From the NCBI GenBank assembly GCA_020629895.1, contig JAHDCM010000034.1:1-14072 (forward strand): a DNA stretch of 14,072 nucleotides, written 5' to 3'. This stretch comes from Bacteroidota bacterium (GTDB lineage Bacteria; Bacteroidota; Bacteroidia; Chitinophagales; UBA2359). Shown piece by piece: positions 1 to 6,434 of this stretch. Made by a program: the position numbers and the translations under genes. How positions within the stretch are numbered: the stretch's first letter is position 1; every line of letters begins with the position of its first letter. The notes beneath the pieces were generated by a model. The model was not told where the DNA came from. It made no database searches and was given only the letters and a program-made list of their open reading frames with translations.

Positions 1-575
1 TAGTTGGCAATTTTGGGTTTGGCAGCGGTAATACTTGCCAAAAGAGTGGATTTGCCTGCATTTGGGAAACCGACTAAACCAACATCTGCCAGTACTTTTA
101 ACTCTAACACCTTCCATTCTTCACGCCCATCGCCGCCTGGTTGTGCATAACGAGGCGTTTGATTGGTAGACGATTTATAATTTGTATTTCCTTTTCCACC
201 ACGTCCACCACGCACTAAAACAATCTCTTGTCCATCTTCGATGATTTCATGTTCTATTTCAAAGGTTTCTGCATCTTTGGCAATGGTGCCTAGTGGCACC
301 TCTAGGATGATGTCTTTTCCATCGGCACCTGTTTTGAGCGATTTTGACCCATTTTTACCAGGGTCAGCAATGACATGTTTTCGATACTTGAGATGTAGAA
401 GCGTCCACAGTTGCTTATTACCGCGCAGAATAATATGCCCTCCACGTCCACCATCACCTCCATCTGGCCCACCTTTAGGGACAAACTTTTCCCGTCGAAA
501 ATGTACGGCTCCATCTCCGCCTTTTCCCGAACGACAGCATATTTTCACATAATCAACAAAGTTGCCTTTTTCCAT
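1..575 (-). CDS. obg: Obg family GTPase, N-terminal part (cut by window edge)
   Basis: This is the first 191 residues of the ribosome-assembly and stress-linked GTPase Obg/CgtA; the rest lies beyond base 1. I translated it by hand from the ATG at 573-575. Residues 1-158 form the glycine-rich Obg fold, with the family runs SGKGGDGAVHFRREK (16-30), GGPDGGDGGRGG (35-46) and GGRGGKGN (123-130). The G domain begins near residue 160, and the Walker A/G1 motif GFPNAGKS is at 169-176. The cytoplasmic protein binds the 50S subunit and cycles between GTP and GDP. The start fits the family because the Obg fold begins within a few residues of it. It lies 74 nt downstream of the adenylate kinase gene on the same strand, with a G-rich hairpin between them, so co-transcription is possible but not certain. 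Identification is by motif recognition and is very secure; no defect is visible in the part present. Confidence 0.97.
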   Translation of the reverse strand, partial: MEKGNFVDYVKICCRSGKGGDGAVHFRREKFVPKGGPDGGDGGRGGHIILRGNKQLWTLLHLKYRKHVIADPGKNGSKSLKTGADGKDIILEVPLGTIAKDAETFEIEHEIIEDGQEIVLVRGGRGGKGNTNYKSSTNQTPRYAQPGGDGREEWKVLELKVLADVGLVGFPNAGKSTLLASITAAKPKIAN

Positions 576-604
576 TTAGTGGGTTGTTTTTTACCCACCC
601 CCAC

Positions 605-620
605 CCCCTCCGAGGAGGGG
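605..620 (-). repeat. GC-rich hairpin between adk and obg
   Basis: CCCCTC (605-610) and GAGGGG (615-620) form a 6-bp stem with a CGAG loop. On the minus strand it is followed by G tracts (GGGGG T GGGGG T GGG), not a T tract, so it is not a classical intrinsic terminator. A second weak stem, GTGGGT/ACCCAC, lies just beyond at about 579-598. Hairpins with cccctc..gagggg arms are common intergenic punctuation in Bacteroidota as I recall it. It may stabilise a 3' end or attenuate read-through into obg. Confidence 0.55.
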
Positions 621-649
621 AATAATGACTGAGTAATTTCAAAGACCAA

Positions 650-1240
650 TTATTCTTCTTCGCCAGTATCTCCATCTAGTTCCGCAGCAAGACGTTTGGT
701 AATATCTTCGATAGAACCTTCTCCGAGTACGTTTCTCACTTTATCGCTCTTTGCATAATGTCCTGCCACCAAAGCGGTTTTGCTGTGATACTCTCCTAAG
801 CGGGTTCGAATTTTATCTTCATTGGTATCATCGGCACGTCCAGAGGTTTTACCACGCTCTAGGAGGCGGCGTACTAATTCGTCTTCTCCAACTTCTAAAG
901 CAAGTACTTTTTCGATATGGGTTTCTTTCTCTTCTAGTAATTTGTCGAGTGCTTCGGCTTGTGCTACTGTACGCGGGAAACCGTCGAAAATGATTCCTGC
1001 TACTTTCCCTACGTTTTCTTCTAATTTCACGCGGATCATGCCAATGACGACCTCATCAGGTACCAGCAAACCATTGTCCATGTATTTCTTGGCTTCTAGT
1101 CCTAGTGGACTACCTTTGGCCTTTTCTTCACGGAGTAAATCACCTGTGGAGATATGGAGTAAGTTATAGGTTTCTTTTAATCGGTAGGCTTGGGTTCCTT
1201 TCCCACTACCAGGAGGTCCAAATAAGATAATATTCAGCAT
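650..1240 (-). CDS. adk: Adenylate kinase, short form
   Basis: The product catalyses ATP + AMP = 2 ADP in the cytoplasm and is 196 residues from the chosen start. The P-loop GPPGSGKGT is at residues 8-16, the AMP-binding segment STGDLLR at 31-37, DGFPRT at 86-91, and the lid region reads SGRADDTNEDKIRTRL (133-148). The LID is the short type, with no inserted four-cysteine or HCCD zinc module, as often seen in this phylum. The reading frame stays open upstream to 1342, but the ATG at 1238-1240 puts MLNIILFG at the normal N-terminus of the family, and the extra 34 residues (with many aromatic and hydrophobic residues) have no family counterpart. A TAnnTTTG promoter box at 1283-1290 lies inside that extension, which also argues for the shorter start. 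The C-terminus ends in an acidic tail, DGDTGEEE. It is separated by 139 nt from the sigma/CHAT operon upstream. Confidence 0.96.
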   Translation of the reverse strand: MLNIILFGPPGSGKGTQAYRLKETYNLLHISTGDLLREEKAKGSPLGLEAKKYMDNGLLVPDEVVIGMIRVKLEENVGKVAGIIFDGFPRTVAQAEALDKLLEEKETHIEKVLALEVGEDELVRRLLERGKTSGRADDTNEDKIRTRLGEYHSKTALVAGHYAKSDKVRNVLGEGSIEDITKRLAAELDGDTGEEE

Positions 1241-1282
1241 TTCTTTTGGGAATATGGTTGTTAATTTGAAATAGATAGCGCG

Positions 1283-1290
1283 CAAAAATA
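1283..1290 (-). promoter_or_regulatory. Candidate -7 box for adk (TAnnTTTG type)
   Basis: The minus strand reads TATTTTTG, matching the Bacteroidota primary-sigma -7 consensus TAnnTTTG. The initiation point would fall near 1276, giving a leader of about 36 nt to the ATG at 1240. The expected TTTG-like -33 element is only weakly matched by GTTAAC about 20 nt upstream. It is supported by position and consensus only. Confidence 0.4.
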
Positions 1291-1350
1291 CGAAAATATC
1301 TGCTATTGTTAACTCTCTAGCATACCTTCGTGTATTTTGCACGCTATCAG

Positions 1351-1365
1351 AACCTTAAAAAGGTT
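1351..1365 (-). terminator. Weak hairpin after the sigma/CHAT operon
   Basis: AACCTT and AAGGTT form a 6-bp stem with a 3-nt loop about 15 nt downstream of the last gene of the operon. No T tract follows on the minus strand, so termination here would be weak or need another factor. It is listed because it is the only hairpin I see between this operon and adk. Confidence 0.25.
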
Positions 1366-1379
1366 ACTTAGGTTCAAAT

Positions 1380-2039
1380 TTATTGCGGCATTAATCCTTT
1401 TTGGATAAAGAAACTGCGTAAACTCATCACGTAGCCTGTTGCCCTTACTTTTAAATAATATCTTCCAGGAGCTAAATGGGTGGTGTCGATACTTGTCGTC
1501 TCTTCTTTGTCAAGAACCTCTTCTTGTTCTACTATTATTTCATCTTGGCTATTGTAAATGCTGATCGTTAGTGTGGTACTGATTGCTTCTGAGAAGGTAA
1601 TGGGCAGTGTTTGTGGGTAATCTTCTCCATTTTCGGGCTTTACCATTGGCAATTGTCGCCCCCCTCTTCCCGAACGTGTTTTTCCTGCTAGTTGTCGCTC
1701 ATAATGCCCAATAGGTTGGAACATTTGTAGGAGTTCATTAAGGCTATAAGTGGGTCGTACATCTACATCTATTTCCCAGTCCTCCGCTTCGGCTGGGTCA
1801 TTTCCTAAAAAAAGATCGTCTCCTAGTTGTTGGGCTAGTTCTTTTGCTTTTTGTAAACCTGTGGCTGAATTTTCTTGCGCGAGTGATTGACTGGCTTTTA
1901 GAATTAATTTTGCCATCAACATTTCTTGTCGAAAGTTAGCATCTGCTTGTATGCGATTGACAACAGCTTGCTGTTCATTAGAGCTAAGTTGTTGGTGTAA
2001 GTATTGCTGAATAAGTTGTTGGTCTTGATTGGATAACAT
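1380..2039 (-). CDS. Putative sigma-partner protein (anti-sigma or CHAT substrate candidate)
   Basis: I cannot assign this 219-residue protein to a named family. Residues 1-75 are helical and Gln-rich, with the look of anti-sigma N-termini: IQQYLHQQLSSNEQQAVV (10-27), then a segment ending DANFRQEM (33-40). There is no cysteine at all, so the zinc-binding HxxxCxxC anti-sigma motif is absent, and there is no membrane segment. Residues 80-95 are acidic, 118-128 form a basic flexible stretch (LAGKTRSGRGG), and 143-213 look like a beta-sandwich ending in APGRYYLKVRATGYVMS, a pattern typical of Ig-like or carboxypeptidase-regulatory-like domains. The start codon is 2 nt past the sigma factor stop (TAG CC ATG on the minus strand), implying coupled translation and a near 1:1 partnership. 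I infer an anti-sigma role and possible cleavage by the CHAT protease of the same operon; neither is shown by sequence alone. It could instead be an adaptor or scaffold. Confidence 0.85.
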   Translation of the reverse strand: MLSNQDQQLIQQYLHQQLSSNEQQAVVNRIQADANFRQEMLMAKLILKASQSLAQENSATGLQKAKELAQQLGDDLFLGNDPAEAEDWEIDVDVRPTYSLNELLQMFQPIGHYERQLAGKTRSGRGGRQLPMVKPENGEDYPQTLPITFSEAISTTLTISIYNSQDEIIVEQEEVLDKEETTSIDTTHLAPGRYYLKVRATGYVMSLRSFFIQKGLMPQ

Positions 2040-2041
2040 GG

Positions 2042-2707
2042 CTATTGAATTAAGAAATTTTGAATTAAGGTCTCATCTTGCAGTTCCTGAAAGAGACGAC
2101 TATTGGTGAGGATTTTCCTCAGTTTATCACGACAATCTTTTAGCCGTTTTCGGGAGGTTCCAACCTTAATGTCTAGTTCTTCTCCTACTTCTTGATGGCT
2201 TCGATTATCGAAGCAAACAAGGGTAAATATTTGCTGACATTGGCTGGATAGCGATAGAATTGCCTGTTTCACAAAATGCAATACTTCTTGCATATCGGCA
2301 ATAGCTTCCGTGTCTTCACTAACAGCAGTAGCCATAAGGCTTCCTGTGTCATCCTCTTCATCTTTAACAATCGGCACTAATATTTCAATGCCTTTGTTGC
2401 CTCTTGCTTTTAGTTTATCTAGCCATGCAAAACGATAGATTCCGTACATGAAACGTTCAAAAACAATGGGTTTGCCTTCTTTATCATGGAGGTTAAATTC
2501 CGCTTTGAGGCAGCGTTTTCGAAATCGTTCAAGGGCTTCCCAAGCCAGTTCTTCAGCTTCTTGCTCGGAACCAGAGTTTTGTAGGACGTATTTGATCACC
2601 CGTCCTTTAATGGCTTTGTAACAGTTGAGCATCACTTTTACATCACCGGTTCGAAAACCTTCGATGATTTGTGTATTGCGTGTTGCTAGGTTGGGGGTTG
2701 TATTCAT
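2042..2707 (-). CDS. ECF-type RNA polymerase sigma factor (sigma-70 family)
   Basis: This is a 221-residue sigma factor with regions 2 and 4 only. Region 2 spans about residues 12-102, including EQEAEELAWEALERFRKRC (48-66), which matches the core-binding 2.1/2.2 helices, and RFMYGIYRFAWLDKLKARG (85-103), the -10 recognition helices. An acidic linker (DEEDD, 116-120) separates it from region 4 (about 139-200), where SHQEVGEELDIKVGTSRKRLKDC gives a clear helix-turn-helix (170-191, written in the usual order helix-turn-helix). It would direct core polymerase to an alternative promoter set. The gene lies 61 nt downstream of the TPR-CHAT gene and 2 nt upstream of the 219-residue partner gene. ECF factors are normally held inactive by a co-encoded partner; the next gene is the obvious candidate. 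The target promoter is unknown, and I found no matched motif pair upstream of the operon to suggest autoregulation. Confidence 0.93.
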   Translation of the reverse strand: MNTTPNLATRNTQIIEGFRTGDVKVMLNCYKAIKGRVIKYVLQNSGSEQEAEELAWEALERFRKRCLKAEFNLHDKEGKPIVFERFMYGIYRFAWLDKLKARGNKGIEILVPIVKDEEDDTGSLMATAVSEDTEAIADMQEVLHFVKQAILSLSSQCQQIFTLVCFDNRSHQEVGEELDIKVGTSRKRLKDCRDKLRKILTNSRLFQELQDETLIQNFLIQ

Positions 2708-2768
2708 GGGTATTTAATTAGGTATCGGTTATATTTCATCCTGCGTTACTGGGTTTTGTATTTTTTTG

Positions 2769-5672
2769 TCAATTGCCAATCAACACATAACCAGCCCAAC
2801 ACATTGGGTCAATGCCTTCTTCTTGTAGTAGTTTTCGTTTTGCCTCATTCAGGGCTTGCGTGTAAGTTTGTCCTTCGAGGATATATTGAAAAAGGTATTG
2901 TGTGAGTGTGCAAGAAACTTCATCATAGACTTTGAATAGTGTAAATACTACATTTTTCGCGCCAGCGTATAAAAAGCCCCTATTCATTCCCATCATTCCT
3001 TCTCCTTTGATGAGTTTTCCTAGCCCACTTTCGCAGCAGCTTAGTACTACGAGTTCGGCTTGGAGTTGGAGGAGATAGGCATCTTTCATGTGTAGTATTG
3101 CCTCCTCTTTGGGGGTATTGGGAGTAGGAGAAAAGATAATGCCAGATAGTTCGGGTTGCTCAGGGTCATAGCGTCCGTGTGCTGAGATGAGAATGTATTT
3201 ATATTGAGAGGCTTGGCTTTTGAAATGCGGAAGTGATGCCGCTGCATGTAGGTATGTTTGGGCAGTATGTTTGCGGGCAGAAAAAGCCGCTTTGATGGTG
3301 TTGACCTCCTGCTCTGAATATACTAATTCTGCATATTCTTCACCATTGATTTCGATGCTCCGAGTAGTAGGAAGCTGAGGAATGGAGAGCAGAGAGGATG
3401 GAAGGTCAGAAGCATTGGCATAAACGGGGGCAAATCCCAAGAAATTATTATCAAGATTTGTGGGTGCTTGTTGATGGATGCTTAGTAGTAAGCTTACAGA
3501 ATAGTGGTAATTGATATTGTACTCGTGAAGCAGATAAGGTAAATCTTGATAGTTTGTTTTATCACTTGTTTTATAAGCTAGTAGGGCTTCAAAAGGGAGA
3601 TAAGTTAATTCATTGTCAGGAATAATAGTCAGTTGCTCTATGTTGGCGAAAGAAGAATTTTGTAAAATAGGTTCGAGCAAAGTGTGATAGAGTTGATAGG
3701 CTACTTGAATGAATACGCGTTTTTCCATTTCCTCCATTGCTTGATAGAACTGTTGGAGTTGCTGTGCTAAACTAGCTGATTTTATTTGTTGATATACTTG
3801 AAAATCTTGGGCGGTAATTGCAAAGACAAAGAGATATTTTTCTCCTACAAAAAAACTAAGTATCCCTGATGCTATTGCTTGTTCTTGTAAATATGTTTGT
3901 AAGTCTGTTATAGTCGCTACATTGACATTATACTTCAATTGATAATAGGCAGGATATTTTTGTTCAAATTGCTCAATGAGTTGGTCATATTTTAAACTTA
4001 GTTGAAAATATTGGTTTTGCAGGAGGGATTGTGACTCTTCATCTGTTTGCTGATACTGCGCTTTTTGTAGGGCTTGATCCAGTTGGCTTAGTTCTTGGCG
4101 CAAGGAACGTTCTTGTTCGAGTAAGTTATTGGGGATATGAGCTGTGAGTTTGGCTTGCGCATCTTGTAACTGACTAAGTAGTAGTACCCCCTTGCTTTTT
4201 TCAGCAAATTGAAAGGCCTCGTTCCAGTATGTTGTTGCTTCAGATGGCACTGCTGTTGAGGCGATTTGTAGGGCTAGGTGAATAGTCGCTTCATAAATAG
4301 CATGAGTTTCTTTTCCCAAATGTAAGGAAGAACCTTCCGCCTTATAACTATTACGCAGTTGGTCGATGAGTTGTAGGGCCAATTGCAGGGATTGGAAGGC
4401 TTCTTTTTGGTACTTTTCTTTATCCCAATCTAATAGTGTTTTGGCTTTCGCTCTAAAAGCAAGTAGTAATAAATGAGGTGCAAAATAGTAATCATTGAGG
4501 GAGGGATTTCCTAAAATAGATGTACTAGAATAACTAGGAATGAGCGTATGAAAAATGGCTTGATAATTTTTCAACGCCTGTTCATACTTTCCTTGACTTT
4601 GGAAACAATTTCCGCTATGGACATAAATAATGGCTACTTGTTGGTGGTGTTTTCCATATATCTGAATAGCCCCTTCTATTGCTTTATTGAGGTATTCTTC
4701 TGCTTTATCATACACTTTCTTTTGGGTATAGATATAACCCAGATTACGATAATTGAGGATGGTTTTCGGATGTGCTTGGGTACCAAAATTGTGCTGTTGA
4801 ATTTGGAGAGCTTGCAAGTAACTTTCTAGGGCTTGGTCGTGCTGGTTGAGCTTGCTATAACAAAAGCCTAAGTTATTATAATTTTGTGCAAGTTGTGGGT
4901 GTTTTTCTCGCAGCATTTTTTGGCGTACTGATAGCGATTTTTGATGATACTGTAAGGCTTGTTGGTAATCTTTTTTCGCTCCACAACACCATCCTAAGTG
5001 ATTATATACCCAGCCAATATGTTCGTGATTTTCTCCAAATCGTTGTCGCCAAATATGGAGGGCATTTTGAAAAAAGGAAAGTCCTTTATCATAGTCACTT
5101 TTATTGGTATAATAGGTACCAATAATAAAATAACTTTCGGCAATGATGGGATGTTCTTTCCCTACGGTTTTGAGGGCTAATTGGTGGGCTTTTTGGGCAA
5201 ATTGGTATTGTTGTTCGAGGTCTTTGGTAATACCATAACTATCAGCTAGACCAATATAACTTTCGATGAGGGAGAGGGCGGGTATGGTCTGCTGTTCGTA
5301 AAGTGATTCTCTTAATTGAACGGCCTGTTGATACTGTTTTAATTGGAAGGTATATTTTCCTGCTTGTCCCGCTAAAATACCTAAAAGGTGATAAGTACTC
5401 GCTAAAAAGCTCTTATCACCTAATTTTAATTGACTGATAGCCAATGCTTCTTGAGCATATTGTAGTGCCGTATCAATTTGTCCTTGCTGACTACTTGCGT
5501 TTGCCAAAACCTGTAAAACAAGTACTTGTTGTTGATAGTAGTCTTGTTCTTTACAGGTATTCAACAATAGTTGAAGTTGTTCAAGAGCTTGGGCATATTG
5601 TGCTTCCTTAATTAGTTGTTCCGCCTGTTGGATCGCATCTGTTACCTGTGCATCCGTTTTGTGTTTGTCCAT
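2769..5672 (-). CDS. TPR-CHAT protease (caspase/separase-like)
   Basis: This 967-residue cytoplasmic protein has no signal peptide or membrane segment. Residues about 15-375 carry eight or nine tetratricopeptide repeats of the 40-44-residue, kinesin-light-chain-like type; clear ones are at about 175-210, 217-252, 259-294, 301-338 and 344-375, with linkers such as KEHP, REKHP and QAHP. Residues 400-575 are a helical connector with a Gln-rich coiled segment (515-570). The C-terminal CHAT domain (about 585-967) has ILISAHGRYD, with catalytic His832, and VVLSCCESGLGK, where Cys880 aligns with the catalytic Cys of the usual LSACxSG motif; both residues are present, so an active cysteine protease is expected. 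It ends in CWAGYVLIGN, the normal family ending. TPRs usually sense or bind the trigger. It starts 17 nt after the small secreted-protein gene and is followed by the sigma factor and its partner, so its substrate may be that partner (inference from Csx29/Csx30). Confidence 0.95.
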   Translation of the reverse strand: MDKHKTDAQVTDAIQQAEQLIKEAQYAQALEQLQLLLNTCKEQDYYQQQVLVLQVLANASSQQGQIDTALQYAQEALAISQLKLGDKSFLASTYHLLGILAGQAGKYTFQLKQYQQAVQLRESLYEQQTIPALSLIESYIGLADSYGITKDLEQQYQFAQKAHQLALKTVGKEHPIIAESYFIIGTYYTNKSDYDKGLSFFQNALHIWRQRFGENHEHIGWVYNHLGWCCGAKKDYQQALQYHQKSLSVRQKMLREKHPQLAQNYNNLGFCYSKLNQHDQALESYLQALQIQQHNFGTQAHPKTILNYRNLGYIYTQKKVYDKAEEYLNKAIEGAIQIYGKHHQQVAIIYVHSGNCFQSQGKYEQALKNYQAIFHTLIPSYSSTSILGNPSLNDYYFAPHLLLLAFRAKAKTLLDWDKEKYQKEAFQSLQLALQLIDQLRNSYKAEGSSLHLGKETHAIYEATIHLALQIASTAVPSEATTYWNEAFQFAEKSKGVLLLSQLQDAQAKLTAHIPNNLLEQERSLRQELSQLDQALQKAQYQQTDEESQSLLQNQYFQLSLKYDQLIEQFEQKYPAYYQLKYNVNVATITDLQTYLQEQAIASGILSFFVGEKYLFVFAITAQDFQVYQQIKSASLAQQLQQFYQAMEEMEKRVFIQVAYQLYHTLLEPILQNSSFANIEQLTIIPDNELTYLPFEALLAYKTSDKTNYQDLPYLLHEYNINYHYSVSLLLSIHQQAPTNLDNNFLGFAPVYANASDLPSSLLSIPQLPTTRSIEINGEEYAELVYSEQEVNTIKAAFSARKHTAQTYLHAAASLPHFKSQASQYKYILISAHGRYDPEQPELSGIIFSPTPNTPKEEAILHMKDAYLLQLQAELVVLSCCESGLGKLIKGEGMMGMNRGFLYAGAKNVVFTLFKVYDEVSCTLTQYLFQYILEGQTYTQALNEAKRKLLQEEGIDPMCWAGYVLIGN

Positions 5673-5689
5673 ATAAAAAGATGGCTGAT

Positions 5690-6070
5690 TTAGTCGTCAT
5701 CTTCTTCATCAGATGGTGCTACATCTATACTGAGTGTGTCGGCATCTCCTCCTGATGTACCGATGGTTCCATAAATAACTTTTGTATAAGATTTCCAATT
5801 ATTAGAAATAGTATTCGTCTCACTATCATCACTTTGGCGTTCAGCCGACTTATCGCTTTTAGTACTGTATGATTTTTTTGTGTAGCCTTTGGTTCCCTGC
5901 TTTTTGACTGTTTTTGTTTGATACTTATAAGCAGGCTTGGCTTCTTTGTTCTTATCTACTTTATATACTTTGGTAGACATTTTTTTTGTTTGGGCTTGAC
6001 TTGTGTTTCCTAAACAAATAAAAAATACACTGAGTAATAGCGTGGCTAAAATAGATTTGAATGGTTTCAT
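5690..6070 (-). CDS. Small secreted Lys-rich protein with acidic tail
   Basis: I do not recognise the family of this 126-residue protein. Residues 1-26 are a signal peptide (KPFK, then a hydrophobic core LATLLLSVFFICLG, then SQA before Q27), so it should be exported to the periplasm or beyond. Residues 28-75 are very Lys/Tyr/Thr-rich with repeated K-x-Y or K-x-T units (KVYKVDKNKEAKPAYKY, GYTKKSYSTK) and look disordered. The middle (90-105) is uncharged and glycine-bearing, and the protein ends in APSDEEDDD. The basic-then-acidic layout suggests a sticky, low-complexity polypeptide, not an enzyme. It heads the operon and its stop codon is 17 nt before the TPR-CHAT start. Why an exported protein precedes a cytoplasmic protease and sigma factor is unclear: it could be an effector, a sensor ligand, or only a passenger gene. 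Confidence 0.82.
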   Translation of the reverse strand: MKPFKSILATLLLSVFFICLGNTSQAQTKKMSTKVYKVDKNKEAKPAYKYQTKTVKKQGTKGYTKKSYSTKSDKSAERQSDDSETNTISNNWKSYTKVIYGTIGTSGGDADTLSIDVAPSDEEDDD

Positions 6071-6098
6071 AGTAATTTTGATTTATGGAATAAGTGTA

Positions 6099-6261
6099 AG
6101 AGGCTGTCTTGATTTTAGAATTGGAGCTGAAAAAGCCCGATTTTTTGACCTAATGAAGGCTTTTTTGAGACGCGTAGCAGAGCTACGGGGCGAAAAAAAG
6201 ACATAGTTAGGGTGAAAAAAATGCTTTTTCTAAGCCTGATTGTAAAATCAAGACAGCCTCT
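6099..6261. repeat. Long imperfect palindrome, MITE-like, with 19-bp terminal inverted repeats
   Basis: AGAGGCTGTCTTGATTTTA (6099-6117) is repeated as its exact reverse complement at 6243-6261. The midpoint is base 6180. A perfect central hairpin, CGTAGC (6173-6178) AGA GCTACG (6182-6187), has the same midpoint, so the whole 163 bp is one palindrome whose arms pair imperfectly, with matching AT-rich blocks (TTTTTT, GAAAAAGC/GCTTTTTC) at roughly mirrored positions. It lies 28 bp upstream of the first codon of the CHAT operon. I see no coding capacity and no clear target-site duplication. It could be a non-autonomous mobile element, a REP-like repeat, or a foldable leader segment. Confidence 0.8.
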
Positions 6262-6336
6262 AACTAAGTTAGTATATTTTAAGGAATTTTACAATATCTT
6301 CTGAGGGCTTCTTGAGCTTGAGGTTTAATAAAGACC

Positions 6337-6374
6337 TAGAGGCTTGACCAAACCTGAGTAAGGGGATGCCTCTA
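6337..6374. repeat. Short inverted repeat downstream of the HTTM gene
   Basis: TAGAGGC (6337-6343) and GCCTCTA (6368-6374) are exact reverse complements 24 bp apart. Read on the minus strand the stem is followed by GGTCTTTATT, so it is at best a weak terminator for the HTTM gene. Confidence 0.3.
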
Positions 6375-6434
6375 AGTCATAAAAAAAACCTAACAATTCT
6401 ATCTTTACTTATTATTGTACGATGAAGCGGACTT

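Larger units (their letters stand above)
1380..6070 (-). other. Predicted four-gene operon: secreted protein, TPR-CHAT, sigma, partner
   Basis: Four same-strand genes have intergenic gaps of 17, 61 and 2 nt in transcription order. No hairpin followed by a T tract separates them. Downstream is a 139-nt gap to adk, and upstream a 364-nt gene-free stretch that starts with a long palindrome. The arrangement supports one transcript producing a sensor/protease, a sigma factor and its likely controller. Confidence 0.75.
6071..6434. other. Gene-free stretch upstream of the CHAT operon
   Basis: These 364 bases separate the HTTM gene end from the CHAT operon start. They hold a 163-bp imperfect palindrome (6099-6261), a second short inverted repeat (TAGAGGC at 6337-6343, GCCTCTA at 6368-6374) and an A8 run at 6381-6388. 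I find no TAnnTTTG box on the minus strand here, so the operon promoter may be degenerate or depend on another sigma factor. No credible gene is visible. Confidence 0.6.

Noticed and set aside
241..632. Plus-strand and alternate-frame open frames over obg
   Set aside because: They are antisense to a confidently identified conserved gene.
1241..1342. N-terminal extension of adenylate kinase by 34 residues
   Set aside because: The extension has no family counterpart, contains a promoter-like TAnnTTTG box, and the internal ATG gives the canonical MLNIILFGPPGSGKGT start.
2769..5672. Calling the TPR-CHAT protein Csx29
   Set aside because: There is no Cas7-11, CRISPR array or other type III-E gene in the window; only the domain layout and the sigma-factor context are shared.
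6099..6261. Reading the long palindrome as a rho-independent terminator
   Set aside because: It lies upstream of the operon, its arms pair imperfectly over a long distance, and no T tract follows the stem on the minus strand.
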